Assembly: GCA_946406115.1 (NCBI GenBank)
Contig: OX291551.1
Span: 30,735,381 to 30,799,380, forward strand
Origin: Apoda limacodes
Taxonomy: Eukaryota; Arthropoda; Insecta; Lepidoptera; Limacodidae
Direction: 5' to 3'
Length of the DNA stretch: 64,000 nt
Shown here: piece after piece, positions 53,640 to 64,000 of the stretch
Position numbering within the stretch: the stretch's first letter is position 1
How the letters are laid out: each line of letters opens with the position of its first letter
The notes under the pieces: generated by a model
Told to the model about the DNA's origin: nothing
Database searches by the model: none
The model's input: the letters and a program-made list of their open reading frames with translations, nothing else
Made by a program: the position numbers and the translations under genes

Positions 53640-56600
53640 GCTCGAATGAGCGGCCCGAACTGGGGAAGTACCTCCACCTTACAGAAAACCGCGGCCACAA
53701 TAACACTAACATTGAGTAGTGTTGTATTACTGGCGGTGAGTAAGGTTGCCAGAGCTCTCTTGGAGGATTCGCTGTGCGGACAGCGGAGGACCGACGGTGC
53801 TTCTTGCTGTCATTGCTCGGCGTAGACGCAGCGTGCTGGTTCGGCGGTCAGGGAGACCTGATGAAACGGCTGACCGCCCGCAGGTTGAACGGGTTCCCGA
53901 ACCCAGGGATCACTTAATCTCCGCCCTGGGAGGCTGATCCGCCAACCTGTGTAAAGTCTCTGAAGTAGTAGTCGTGCCGGAGAAGGAGACCGAAGTGGAC
54001 CCGGCTACTACAACAGAGGGGGATCAGGGGCCCTTCCGCCCGCCGTGCCAGCAACCGTATCATCTGTGTTGAGCTTCGGCAGTCTTAGTACCGCAACTTT
54101 TTGTCTTCTAAGCTGTCTGTGCAGTGAATCCTCATCCTTAGTCTAATTAATTTTATACAAAATGGCCAGAAATAGAAAAAAGATAAGAGTTTTTACAGCA
54201 GCTACTCCATCCACATATAATGTGGATTTTTGCAATATAAGGGGTATTCACGCAAATCTTAACGCAGTCCATCACCATCTCGAGACTGCGAAGCCAACCA
54301 TTCTTTTTCTAACGGAGACGCAGATATCCTGCCCGGCCGACACAACATACCTTCGTTATCCCGGCTACAAACTCGAGCACAATTTTTCGAGTCGTGCCGG
54401 TGTATGTATGTTCGTCGGGGAGGATATCTGCTGTCGCCGTCTTCATAGCCTTGAAGACAGGGACCTGTCGATATTGTGGGTGCGCGTAGATCATGGCGGC
54501 CACACTCGTATCTATGCGTGCCTATACAGGTCACATAGCGGTGACACGGACGTAACTCGACTCTTCACGCACCTGATTTTGACGACTGACAAAGTTCTAG
54601 AGCAATATCCCACAGCAGAATTAGTTATTTTGGGAGACTTTGACGCCCACCATCGTGAGTGGCTCAGTTCTCGAACCAATAACTATGCAGGGATATCCGC
54701 TCATGAATTTGCTCTGACCTATGGACTCTCTCAGCTGGTACTTTCTCCAACGAGAATACCAGATATAGAGGACCATACCAGCTCCTTACTGGACCTTCTG
54801 CTGACTACACATCCGGATGGATACTCCGTCTCAGTAGATGCGTCTCTTGGCTCCTCGGACCACTGTCTCGTGCGGACTCAAATGTCATGCACAAAACCCG
54901 ATCCTTCTAGGCCAACTAATTGGCGTCGCGTGTGGCATTACAAGTCGGCAGACTGGGATGGATTGCGAGAATTTTATGCATCGTACCCGTGGAGGCAGAT
55001 CTGCTATAGCTCAGAATATCCTGACGTCTGCGCAGCCGCAGTCACTGAGACAATTCTCGCTGGTATGGAATGTTTCATTCCTAACCCGCGAGGAGCTGCC
55101 GGCGTCAAAAAACGACGGTGGTTTAATAGGTCTTGCAGACAAGCTAAAATTCTTAAGCAAACTGCGTATGAGGCTTGGACCACGGCTCGTAATAATAAGG
55201 ATCCGAATATTTCTGAGTTAAAACGCAAATTAAATGCTGCCTCGAGGTTCAGTAAGAAAGCCACTGCCAGAGCAAAATTCCAATTCATCGGCAAAATAGG
55301 TGGGCGACTTGCGAGCTATCCTTCTGGGAGTCGTGCTTTCTGGTCGCTTGCTAAAGCTGCCGAGAGGAACTTCTGCCAGTTGTCGTTACCACCACTGCGA
55401 AAGACCGATGGTGACTTGGCCCACAGTGCAAAAGAGAAAGCCGATCTATTGGGCAGTCTCTTTGCCTCTAACTCGAATGTGAACGACGAAGGCGCTGTAC
55501 CACCTACTTTACCGTGGTGCGGTAAGACGATGCCGGAAATCTCTATAACACAGCGCGAGGTCCGGCGGGCGTTGCTTTCCCTAGACGTTCATAAGTCGAG
55601 TGGGCCAGACGGAATACCAGCAGTGGTGCTTAAGCAGTGTGCTCCTGACTTATGTCCTGTACTCACGCGCCTCTTCACGCTTTCCTACCACACTAGGCAA
55701 TTTCCGTCTTCATGGAAGACTGAGAATGTGCACCCGGTGCCCAAAAAGGGCGATAGATCAGATCCATCGAATTACAGGCCTATCGCTATTACCTCTCTCC
55801 TCTCTAAGGTGATGGAGCGTGTGATCAACACACAGCTTTTGAGATACCTAGAAAAACACGACCTGATCAGTGACCGTCAATATGGCTTTCGCCACGGTCG
55901 CTCAACTGGTGACTTTCTAGTGTATCTCACACACCGATGGGCACTAGCCATTGAGAGTCAGGGGGAGGCATTGGCATGTAGCCTAGACATAGCGAAGGCG
56001 TTCGATCGGGTCTGGCACCGGGGTCTTCTATCGAAGTTGCCATCTTACGGAGTGCCCGAGGGTTTGTGCAAATGGGTGGCTAGCTTTTTGTCCGGCAGAC
56101 GCATACGAGCCGTAGTTGACGGTAGTTGCTCTGATAGCATGGACATTAATGCTGGTGACCCGCAAGGCTCTGTGCTGTCTCCTACGCTGTTTCTACTGCA
56201 CATCAATGATATGTTGGACATCAACAACGACGCTTATTACACGGCCCGTGCAAGCATCCCACGTTCCGTTGTGGAGGAAAAGCGTGAAGAACTTGTGTCT
56301 CAAATCGAGATCGGTCTGTCCAAGGTCTCTGACTGGGGGCGGGAAAACTTGGTCCGATTCAACCCTTCAAAGACACAAGTCTGCGCGTTCACCGCTAAGA
56401 AAACCCAATTCACTGTAGTCCCACAATTCCAGAACACTCCCCTATCCATCTCCAAGAGCATTGGGATCCTTTGCGTTGACATCTCCAGCGATGTTTAGTT
56501 CCGAGATCATTTGCTAGACAAGGTAAAGCTGGCGTCCAAAAAACTTGGTGTACTCAACAGAGCGAAGCAGTACTTCACGTCGGGGCAAAGGTTGCTACTT

Positions 56601-57164
56601 TACAAGTCGCAAGTCCGGCCCCATATGGAGTACTGCTGCCATCTCTGGGCGGGTGCACCCGGATACCAGCTTGGCCCTTTTGACTCGGTTCAACGACGGG
56701 CTGTGAGAATTGTCGACGATCCCAAACTCACTTGCGGTATCGAGCCCTTAAGTCTGCGGAGAGACTTTGCCTGCCTGTGTGTGTTCTACCGCTTGTACAA
56801 TGGATTGTGTTCTGAGGAATTGTTCGAAATGATGCCCACGGCTTCTTCCTACCAACGCACCGCTCGCCATCGACAGGGAATTCATTCTCACACTTTGGAA
56901 CCGAAATGGTCGCGTACAGTGCGGTTTCAGAGAAACTTCCTCCCGCGAACGCTTGGGTTGTGGAATGAGCTCCCTGCCAAGGTTTTCTGTAAGGACTACA
57001 GTATGGGGTTCTTCAAAAAATAAGTTATTAGATTTCTGAAGGGTCGGCAACGCGCGAGTGATGCCCCTGGTGTTGCAAGCGTCCATAGGCTACGGTGACC
57101 GCTTACCATCAGGCGGACCGTAGGCTTGTTTGCCACCTTAGTGGAATAAAAAAAAAAAAAAAAA
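53640..57164 (+). mobile_element. J1 LINE, almost full length
   Basis: The element has an about 500-bp 5' leader, an endonuclease-RT frame, a short 3' UTR 'ccgtaggcttgtttgccacc' and a poly(A) tail at 57145-57164. I could not identify a separate ORF1; 53746-53937 is open but short and without motifs. The 5' border is estimated. Two partial copies of the same family lie at 3032-4717 and 39310-39588. Confidence 0.8.
54162..57023 (+). pseudogene. J1 ORF2, endonuclease-RT without its Y-A-D-D box
   Basis: An ATG at 54162 opens 778 codons. The AP-endonuclease has C-N-I-R-G-I (Asn), L-T-E-T-Q (Glu), L-G-D-F-D (Asp) and S-S-D-H. The RT has G-R-S-T-G, L-D-I-A-K-A-F-D with Asp at residue 609, and G-D-P-Q-G-S-V. 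Between 56228 and 56229 a 30-bp in-frame deletion, seen by comparison with 4117-4150, removes the segment with the catalytic Y-A-D-D. A nonsense codon TAG at 56496-56498 then stops the frame where the other copy has CAG. The same frame continues open to 57023 with the usual C-terminal domain. It is therefore catalytically dead. Confidence 0.9.
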
Positions 57165-57439
57165 CTATTTAGTGGGCACGAGTTAGTGTTAATGGCAACG
57201 ACGACACTTGACGCAATAATTTTGAAAGACCTATCCCAATCACCCCACAATATGGGATTAATAAAAAAAAGTATCCCCACCTTACGTTACGGGGAGGTAC
57301 TGGGAGGCACCCTAAAATAAATCGTTTCAAGATTTTATTTGAACACTTTATTGGAGTGAATAATTTGCATAATTAAGTACCCATGCCAAATTATTAGTAC
57401 GAATAGTCTTTAAACTAAGCCAAGGACTGATCGACAGAA
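57165..57439. other. non-coding between J1 and LINE E
   Basis: No coding signal. It includes 'tccccaccttacgttacggggagg' near 57274-57297, an imperfect palindrome. Confidence 0.4.
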
Positions 57440-57735
57440 AAACTAGCATATATAGATAGTAAAAAACTAGCATTAGGGGTATTTATTAACTTGAAAAAGG
57501 CATTTACCGTGAGCCACTCTAAACTTTTGCAAAAACTTAAATCTATTGGCCTTTCTGGAAATGCATATAAGATTTTACAATCGTATTCAGTACTAGACTA
57601 CAAATAGTGCAGATAGAAGACTCAAAAAGTTGTCCCATGTCAATAACTTATGGAGTGCCACAGGGCTTAATTCTTGGGCCCTTAATGTTTCTGATTTATG
57701 TGAATGACATGAACAAGAAAAATCTCAACGGACAA
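57440..57735 (+). pseudogene. LINE E, RT fragment 1
   Basis: The reading N-L-K-K-A-F-T (motif A, with Thr where Asp is expected) and Y-G-V-P-Q-G-L-I-L-G-P plus Y-V-N-D-M-N are visible with frame breaks. It stops where a dispersed repeat begins, just before the catalytic box would come. Confidence 0.7.
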
Positions 57736-58105
57736 ACGTCCGTCTGTCACCAGACTGTATCTCATGAACCGTTGTAGTTAAACAGTTGAAATTTTCACAA
57801 AAAATTTATTTCTGTTGCCGCTATAACACTAAAAACAGAATGAAATAAATATGTAAGGGGGCTCCTATACAACAAACGTGATTTTTTTGCTCGTTTTTGC
57901 TTGATAATGGCGGCAGCAAACTTGAAATATTTACAAAATATTTAGTTATATATTCACTTTAAAAATAAATAATTAATAAAAAATATAACAAATATTTGTC
58001 TCCCATACAAAAAATGTGATTTTTTTTGCTGTTTTTATAGATAGTGGTACGGTAACGGTACGGTACGGTACGCAAGTCCGACTCACACTTGGCCGATTTT
58101 TTGGA
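57736..58105 (+). repeat. common lepidopteran dispersed repeat
   Basis: It starts 'gtccgtctgtcaccagactg' and contains 'tatctcatgaaccgt', 'cagttgaaattttcaca' and 'ctgttgccgctataacac'. It ends 'aagtccgactcacacttggc' followed by 'cgattttttgg'. This layout is that of a very abundant lepidopteran non-autonomous repeat. A (cggta)n stretch lies at 58047-58072. It splits LINE E. Confidence 0.7.
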
Positions 58106-58205
58106 TCACCAGCTAAAGATATTTTCGAAAAAGCTCAGGTCGACTTAAATAAAGTAACAGATGGTTTAAATATAATCTTCTAACAATAAACACTAGCAAG
58201 AAATG
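58106..58205 (+). pseudogene. LINE E, RT fragment 2
   Basis: F-E-K-A-Q-V-D-L-N-K-V-T-D-G-L-N and T-I-N-T-S-K-K-C can be read, the stretch that follows the catalytic box in RT. It ends near 58205 at another insertion. Confidence 0.65.
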
Positions 58206-59094
58206 TTATATGGGTTGGGCCGTAAATAAAAATAGCGCAAGGGTGACGCAAAATATTTTACGAGTCGGTTGCGTAGAGTGACGCAAAACGGTAACGCAAA
58301 ATACATTGTGTGATTTCACATCAAATTTTTTTTTTTATAAATCCATTATAGTATATTGTTAACCGAGGGATAAATAGAAACCATTGCAACTAAGATAATA
58401 TTTTGGCGCTCTAAAGACGTGAGATTGCCAATAGTTCATGTATTGTTTTATCCGAATTAAGCACTTCACTTTTTATTTTGAAATTAGGAAAGAAGAAACG
58501 ACACTATAAAGCAATAAGTCACTCTAAGTTCAAACAGTAGTAGTAGAATTACCTAACAGTACCTTCTTAATAAGCCTCAGGATTTGCGTCATAACAAGGT
58601 GGGTAAGATCAAAAATATGATTTTGATATGTTATAGTTAAAGTTTTAATCACTGCAGACAAAAGATGAAATTACAGAATATATTCTCAAATAAAATAAAA
58701 TAAATCTTCTATTTCTTTACATTCTTATCAAAAATAACTTAAGTAAACTAATACCTACTACTATCTCAAATATAACTTGCACCTAGCTTAATATTACTCT
58801 TTTCTATATAACCCTTTTTTATTAATCTTAGTGGTATTAATATAATTCTTTTAATATTAATCCTTCATCTTTTTTCTAATATCAATTTGAATCCTTTAAT
58901 ATCATTAAGAGAAATAGTATTTATTGATTTTGAAGCTGTTACTATTATTCTTAATACTTTAAAAGATATTAAAGAAACGAAAGTACGCCAAACTAAGCAC
59001 ACAGTCAAAGAAAATGGAAAAATGTGACTAGTTAAACAACAACTCGAGAAAAAAGCTAGAATGAATATAAATAATATAGAAAATTCAAAATTCA

Positions 59095-60099
59095 AGATAT
59101 GTAATGTGAGTCTTCGTCTATGGTGATTAAAAATTTATATTGATAATGAGTGATTAAAAAAATAATTTAATATTTTGCGTTCTTTTAAGCATGTCAAAAG
59201 AAGCGGACACTAAAAGAAATCGAAAAAATATAATAACTGATACAATAATAAGCTCTGGAAAAAAAAGTAAAAAGAATCGAATAGTAGAGAAAAGTCAAAA
59301 TCGAGCAAGCAAACTATAAAAAGCAAACGATAAAAAACTATATTGAATCAAGCTCTAAAAATTCCGACATTCTGAGCCTACCTGACACTGATATTTCTGA
59401 ATATGAAACATTTAATGAATACATGACATCGTGCTTAGAAGATCAAGTAGAAAAGAAAAACTTAGAGCCTGTCATACCGTTTAAGCGTAGTGATATTGAC
59501 AACTTTACACGTGATGACGATATATTACAAAAAGATGACTGGATTGTGGCTAAATTTGCCACAAAAAAGAGCACTTTGTAGGACGTGTTTTATCGATAAA
59601 AGATTAAAAAAAATAACCCTACTGTAAAATTTGTGACGAATGTGAAAAACTTAAAAGGTAGTAAAGGATTAATATTCACGTATCTAAACGTTAAATGAAA
59701 TGCAGTTAAGTATTACCTGTACCGACCATATCCCGACGGGCCAAATAATGTTTGACACTGACATAAGCCATTTCAACATACAGTAAAAAGCTAATATTAT
59801 TTTATACTGTTTCGACTGTAATAAACCAAAGTTTTGATATTTTCTCAATTTTATCTAAGATTTTTCGATTCGTTTTGTGTGTTGTTAAATAGGAGAAAGA
59901 ACAATATAGATAAGAGTATCATAAAGATAAGTGAGCATAATATTCGAGTTAGTAGTTAGTAGGCATTATAAGCTTATAAGATATAAGAATAGAAGATTTA
60001 TACAAGAAGATTTGTAATGTGAGTCTTTGTCTATAGTGATTAAAAATTTATATTGATAATGAGTGATTAAAAAAATAATTTTATATTTTGCGTTCTTTG
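59095..60099 (+). repeat. direct repeat pair, about 91 bp each
   Basis: 59095-59185 and 60006-60099 share 'gtaatgtgagtctt.gtctat' and the following about 70 bp almost base for base, in the same orientation. A weaker third copy lies at about 60301-60390. They bracket the relic frame. Confidence 0.8.
59190..59740 (+). pseudogene. relic reading frame in the foldback element
   Basis: An M-S-K-E-A-D-T-K-R basic start is followed, after breaks, by an acidic segment and by D-D-W-I-V-A-K-F-A-T-K-K, then N-P-T-V-K-F-V. The latter pattern resembles a domain found next to transposases in several insect DNA elements. I cannot name it with certainty. Confidence 0.4.
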
Positions 60100-60899
60100 A
60101 ATATCATTCAGAGTAATAAAAAATTGTAATGGCTTTAATGTCATTGAAATTAATAAGAGAAAGAGCACTATAAATAAGATTAATACTTAGCAGAGTAAGA
60201 GTACCTATTATTTGAAATGTTATGTTAGGCAAAACTAGTTTAACTAGTTGTTTTTGTTTGGTTGTTTTGATAAAAAATAAAAAGTGAGGATTTATTGAGA
60301 AGATATTGTGTGATTTCAGTCTTTAACTGCAGTAATTAAAATTTATATTGATAATTTAGTAATTAAAACTTTAAACTGATATTTGGTGTTTAATTAATAT
60401 CGTTTAAAGTATTCAGAATAATAGTTAGAGCTTCAAAGCCAATTAATACTATTTCTCTTAATGATATTAAAGGATTTAAATTGATACTAAAAAAAGATTA
60501 AGGATTATTAACTAATACTAATAAATATTACTAATATTAATAAAAAAAGGGTAATATAGAAAAGAGTAACATTAAGGTAGGTGCAAGTTATATTTGAGAT
60601 AGTAGCAGGAATTAGTTTATTGAAGTTATTTTTGATAAGAATTTAAAGAAAAAGAAGATTTATTTGATTTTTATTTGAGAATATATTTTGTAATTTCATC
60701 TTTTACTATAACGTATCAAAATCATATTTTTTTAATTTTGATCTTACCCACCTAGCTAGGACGCAAATCCTGAGGCTTATTAAGAAGGGGCTGTTAGGTA
60801 ATTCTACTACTACTGTATGAACTCAGAGTGACTTTTTGCTTTATAATGTATTATATTTTCTAACATCACATTTCGAAATAAAAAGTGGAGTGCCTCATT

Positions 60900-62249
60900 G
60901 AATGTCTCTTAGTGCATGGTTTTGTTTAACAATTATATCATTTTTCATTGGAACTATTAGCGTCTTTAGCCTCTTTATGTCATTTTCTTGAGGTCATCGT
61001 CGTTAAAAATATCCTCCTATAAATCGCCGGGTGTCGTGAGTGTGGTGTATTGGTCTAATAACAACGTAAGTGTACAAACTGGAGGGTAGTTTGAGAAAAG
61101 CGCAAAGATAAAAGTTGTTGATACCCATTTTTTTAGTTCTTTCCAGACCATACGTCGAGATAAATCAATAATTATATTCATACGCGAGTAAGTATAGCTC
61201 CGGTTTTGAATGTCGAGGCAAAAGCATATTTATTAAAAGTTATTGATTCGATAGAAAGTTTCGTTTAAAATACCTAACCGCTATCAATGGGGTATGTAAA
61301 ATCTTTTCATTGCTCTCTTTTCATTGTATGTTGGTAGATAAGTTTTTTTTCTGAGTAACGGCGAGTGCCCTGGAATCATTTCCTTTTCAAATGCCAAATC
61401 GTAAGAGATGCCATAGGATTTGATCGACAACTTCACTTTTAAATAGTTTCATGGTGGTCCACTTGTTAACCTTACATAGAAAACTTACACGCCCAGAAAC
61501 CGCAAACTAGTGTGTGCATGCACCTTTTTTCGGTAGCGCAATTAAAAGTGGCGCAAATTCTACGCCACTGGTATCGCAAAGTGGCATAATGTCATTTTTG
61601 CGCAACCTTGACGCAAAGAAAATCCATAATAACTCGATAAATAAGCTCTTTTTTAAGTTAATTTAACCTTGAAATATTAAAGACACCTTACTTAATAGTG
61701 CACAATAGCAATAATACATATTAATTTTAAACTTTCCTTAAATCACAAAAAAAACACTGCGCGAAAAATGTGACACCTTTCACTCCGAATAAAGTTGACA
61801 TCGAACTGACAAAAACATGGCCACTGTTGCCTGATTGAATATAGAGATAGGTACTGTGGTGTTTCCACTACTCAGAATAAAAATAATGACAATGTTAAAT
61901 GCCACAAATGGGCAGATAATAGTTGCGCAATAAAAGTAGCGCAAAAAAATGGCTTTGTTGATTTTTTATTTTATGTACGATAGTTAATGTACTTTCATAG
62001 GAAACACGATACGATATTTAAAAGGGGGCTAGGTTACTATTATTTAATTACGTTAAATCAAACAGATTATTGAAAATATATGTATTTTCAAGAAATTTTT
62101 TTTTTGGAAAATATCGAATAACTCTCCAAGTTAATGAATTTATTTAAAAATCTTCAGTTGCCGTGGATCACCATTTATTCTGCAGTGGTTGAGAAATATC
62201 TACTAATTATAATTGTGAAGAAAAAAGTAGCGGAGACTTAGGTTTTACT
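60900..62249. other. AT-rich part of the insertion, no gene
   Basis: No coding signal is seen. GCGCAA-type words recur between 61540 and 61950 (for example 'ttgcgcaaccttgacgcaaa'). The rest has no assignable structure. Confidence 0.4.
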
Positions 62250-62720
62250 TAATGTGGCTAAACTACGGCCTGACCCATATCCTATTTTCAGCGAATAATA
62301 AACCTATTCGAACACACTCACAACTACTTATAAATAATCAACCATTGAATCAAGCAACACATGAAAAATACCTGGGCTTAATCTTAGACAAAGATTTGTC
62401 ATGGCATAAACATATCACATATATAATATCTAAAATAATTTCAGTTACCGGTGCCCTACGCAGCACTACCAGTTTTCTTCCACTAAAAATTCGGCGAATC
62501 CTATACAATTAACTTGTCCATTCACATTTAGAATACCTAACACATGTCTGGGGAAAAATAAAGCAGTAAAAGATTTCTTTCATTTCAAGCCTCTAACTAG
62601 CAGAAAACTCCTATATAAAAGTAAAAATATAATTAACGTAACAAATATTAATCAATGCAATACATGTCTGTTAATAATAAAAATATTAACAGAAAATATC
62701 TCGCACATTAAATTTCGCGA
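62250..62720 (+). pseudogene. LINE E, RT C-terminal fragment
   Basis: The open stretch 62252-62512 contains H-E-K-Y-L-G-L-I-L-D-K-D-L-S-W and I-S-V-T-G-A-L-R, the thumb landmarks that follow RT fragment 2. After a stop, S-H-L-E-Y and H-V-W-G-K can be read to about 62560, then decay. Together with 57440-57735 and 58106-58205 it makes one LINE split twice. Confidence 0.75.
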
Positions 62721-63904
62721 AAAAAATTAAATACACTCTAATCCAGTCCGTATACGGGTTTGGTTGTATTCTTTGTGCCCACTATGAGATCTTAGTCTAG
62801 TATAGGTTTTTTGGGTCGCTGATCACGAAAATCGGGGTTCCGCTTTCAGGAAATTGGGGCTACACCCTTAAGTTAGCAAAAACTACTGTAACAATCTTCT
62901 TTGTCGTTAATACTATGATAAAAAGTTAGAAGTTATTTGGCTATTAGTTAAGTTAAAATACATATAATTTTATAATGTTTAGTTTCAATGACATTTTTTT
63001 ATGATTTGGTTATTTTAAACAAATTAAAATAACAGAAGTACATAAGTTAAAATTTTAAAGTATCTAGCAAAAGGAAGATAAAAAAAAACAAACAAAATAA
63101 TAAAGTTATAACAAACAAAAAAACAACACAAAAAAAATAAAAATTAATTAGAAGTGACTTGTTTAAGTACTATCACCAAATTTAAGTATAATGACTTTCG
63201 GCCTTTTTTTTCTTTAAATCGGAGGGAGCGACCCTCCGGTCCAATTTATCCTACCTCCCTAATTTGTAATTTCTACACAATTTCTTAAAATAAAAAAAAA
63301 AGAAATTTTTAATTATGTATTAGTGATTAATGTAAATGTATTGAGTAATGTATGTATGTAAAATTTAATTCATTAAATAAATAACTACAATAGAAAAGAT
63401 TTGTTCTATAACACGTCGAATTCCTGAAAATTTAGAACACCTAAACAATCCTTAAAAAAAAATATTTCCTGAAACTTCAGATTTGTGAATTTATTATTGT
63501 TATTAAAAAATTCCCTACGCATGGGCTCCCTTCATACCTTCACCCATGACCTGTCCGTCCACCTAGCGACCTAAGTTAGTATTTAGTTTTCAAACCTTCA
63601 AACATCTATCATTCTAAAAACAACCTCTTTCATCGAATGACACATATTCACTTAATCATTTCATACCTCACCTCCTATAACCTTTTCTTGTATTACTCTT
63701 TCTCAACTCATTCCAGTAATAATAATGTAGGTAGTTAATAGGATTTAGATTATAATTTACGAAATCTTTATAAAATTCTGTAATTTAAAATATTTGTTGT
63801 TAATATTTCTCTTTGATAATTTTCAGATTTGTTATTTGATATTTATTATCTGAAAATAATATTTCCTAGTCTGACATTCTTATCTCGTGATAATATTATC
63901 AAAT
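62721..63904. other. AT-rich sequence, no gene seen
   Basis: It has A-rich runs at 63080-63140 and 63288-63302, and a small palindrome GGAGGGAGCGACCCTCC at 63221-63237. None supports a gene. Confidence 0.4.
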
Positions 63905-63965
63905 TTTCACGGTAGCCACCGTTACTGCTTAACACGAGGCGGGCCGTATGCTTATTTGTTGCGAA
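63905..63965 (+). repeat. diverged LINE 3'-end fragment
   Basis: 'accgttactgcttaac...ggcgggccgtatgcttatttgttgc' resembles the J1-type end at about 57092-57135, so a short related LINE terminus is present. Confidence 0.5.
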
Positions 63966-64000
63966 TGAGTATATCAACCCTGACTTCAAAATTTTGGACA

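Larger units (their letters stand above)
58206..62249. mobile_element. large AT-rich insertion with foldback arms inside LINE E
   Basis: LINE E breaks at about 58205 and resumes at about 62250. Within, 58490-58975 is the imperfect reverse complement of about 60395-60860 (for example 'aagcctcaggatttgcgtc' on the left and its complement at 60765-60783), forming a foldback. GCGCAA/TGACGCAA words cluster at both outer parts (58230-58310 and 61540-61950). A degraded open segment at about 59337-59580 lies in the centre. The class is unknown, presumably a DNA transposon. Confidence 0.6.

Overview
The window looks like insect nuclear DNA, most probably from a moth or butterfly (Lepidoptera). It is AT-rich, has GT-AG spliced exons, a tRNA-derived SINE of the lepidopteran kind, lepidopteran dispersed repeats (for example at 51080-51440 and 57736-58105), and many kinds of retroelement in various stages of decay. 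I see no bacterial genes, operons, rRNA or CRISPR arrays.

Host gene: four GC-rich exons on the + strand (17145-17214, 17964-18057, 18144-18257, 52151-about 52299) join in phase. They read as part of the extracellular N-terminal domain of a SID-1/SIDT-like protein, the family of dsRNA/cholesterol-associated membrane proteins. The intron between the third and fourth visible exons is about 33.9 kb and is almost wholly mobile DNA. The first visible intron starts with a minisatellite that repeats a 5' splice-site-like motif.

Region by region. 1-357 is a BEL/Pao pol scrap. 281-2125 (-) is a long open pogo/Tigger-like transposase whose frame runs into that scrap. 3032-4717 (-) is a damaged jockey-type LINE (called J1 here) carrying a small nested insertion. 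4718-14659 (-) is a train of three CR1-like LINEs: element A is split by element B, and element C abuts them. 14.8-17.1 kb is non-coding. 18574-39124 is a nest: a jockey-like LINE (D) is split by a Ty3/gypsy element, which is itself split by a BEL/Pao element with permuted internal order (22153-29883, 5-bp target duplication) and by a nearly intact PHD-finger LINE (32944-37718, 8-bp target duplication).

39310-39588 is another J1 scrap. 40015-48439 is a zinc-finger reverse-transcriptase element broken by a 6.7-kb giant palindrome (40774-47457), whose arms each carry the same decayed Polinton/adintovirus-like family-B DNA polymerase. 49-52 kb holds LINE, SINE and minisatellite debris up to host exon 4. 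53640-57164 is an almost full-length J1 LINE lacking its RT catalytic box. 57440-62560 is a further LINE (E) split by a dispersed repeat and by a foldback element. The last 1.4 kb holds only repeat traces.

No set of genes here forms a working pathway. The only selected gene I can support is the SID-1-like gene. Everything else records sequential insertion, deletion and recombination. Names A-E and J1 are labels for this window only.
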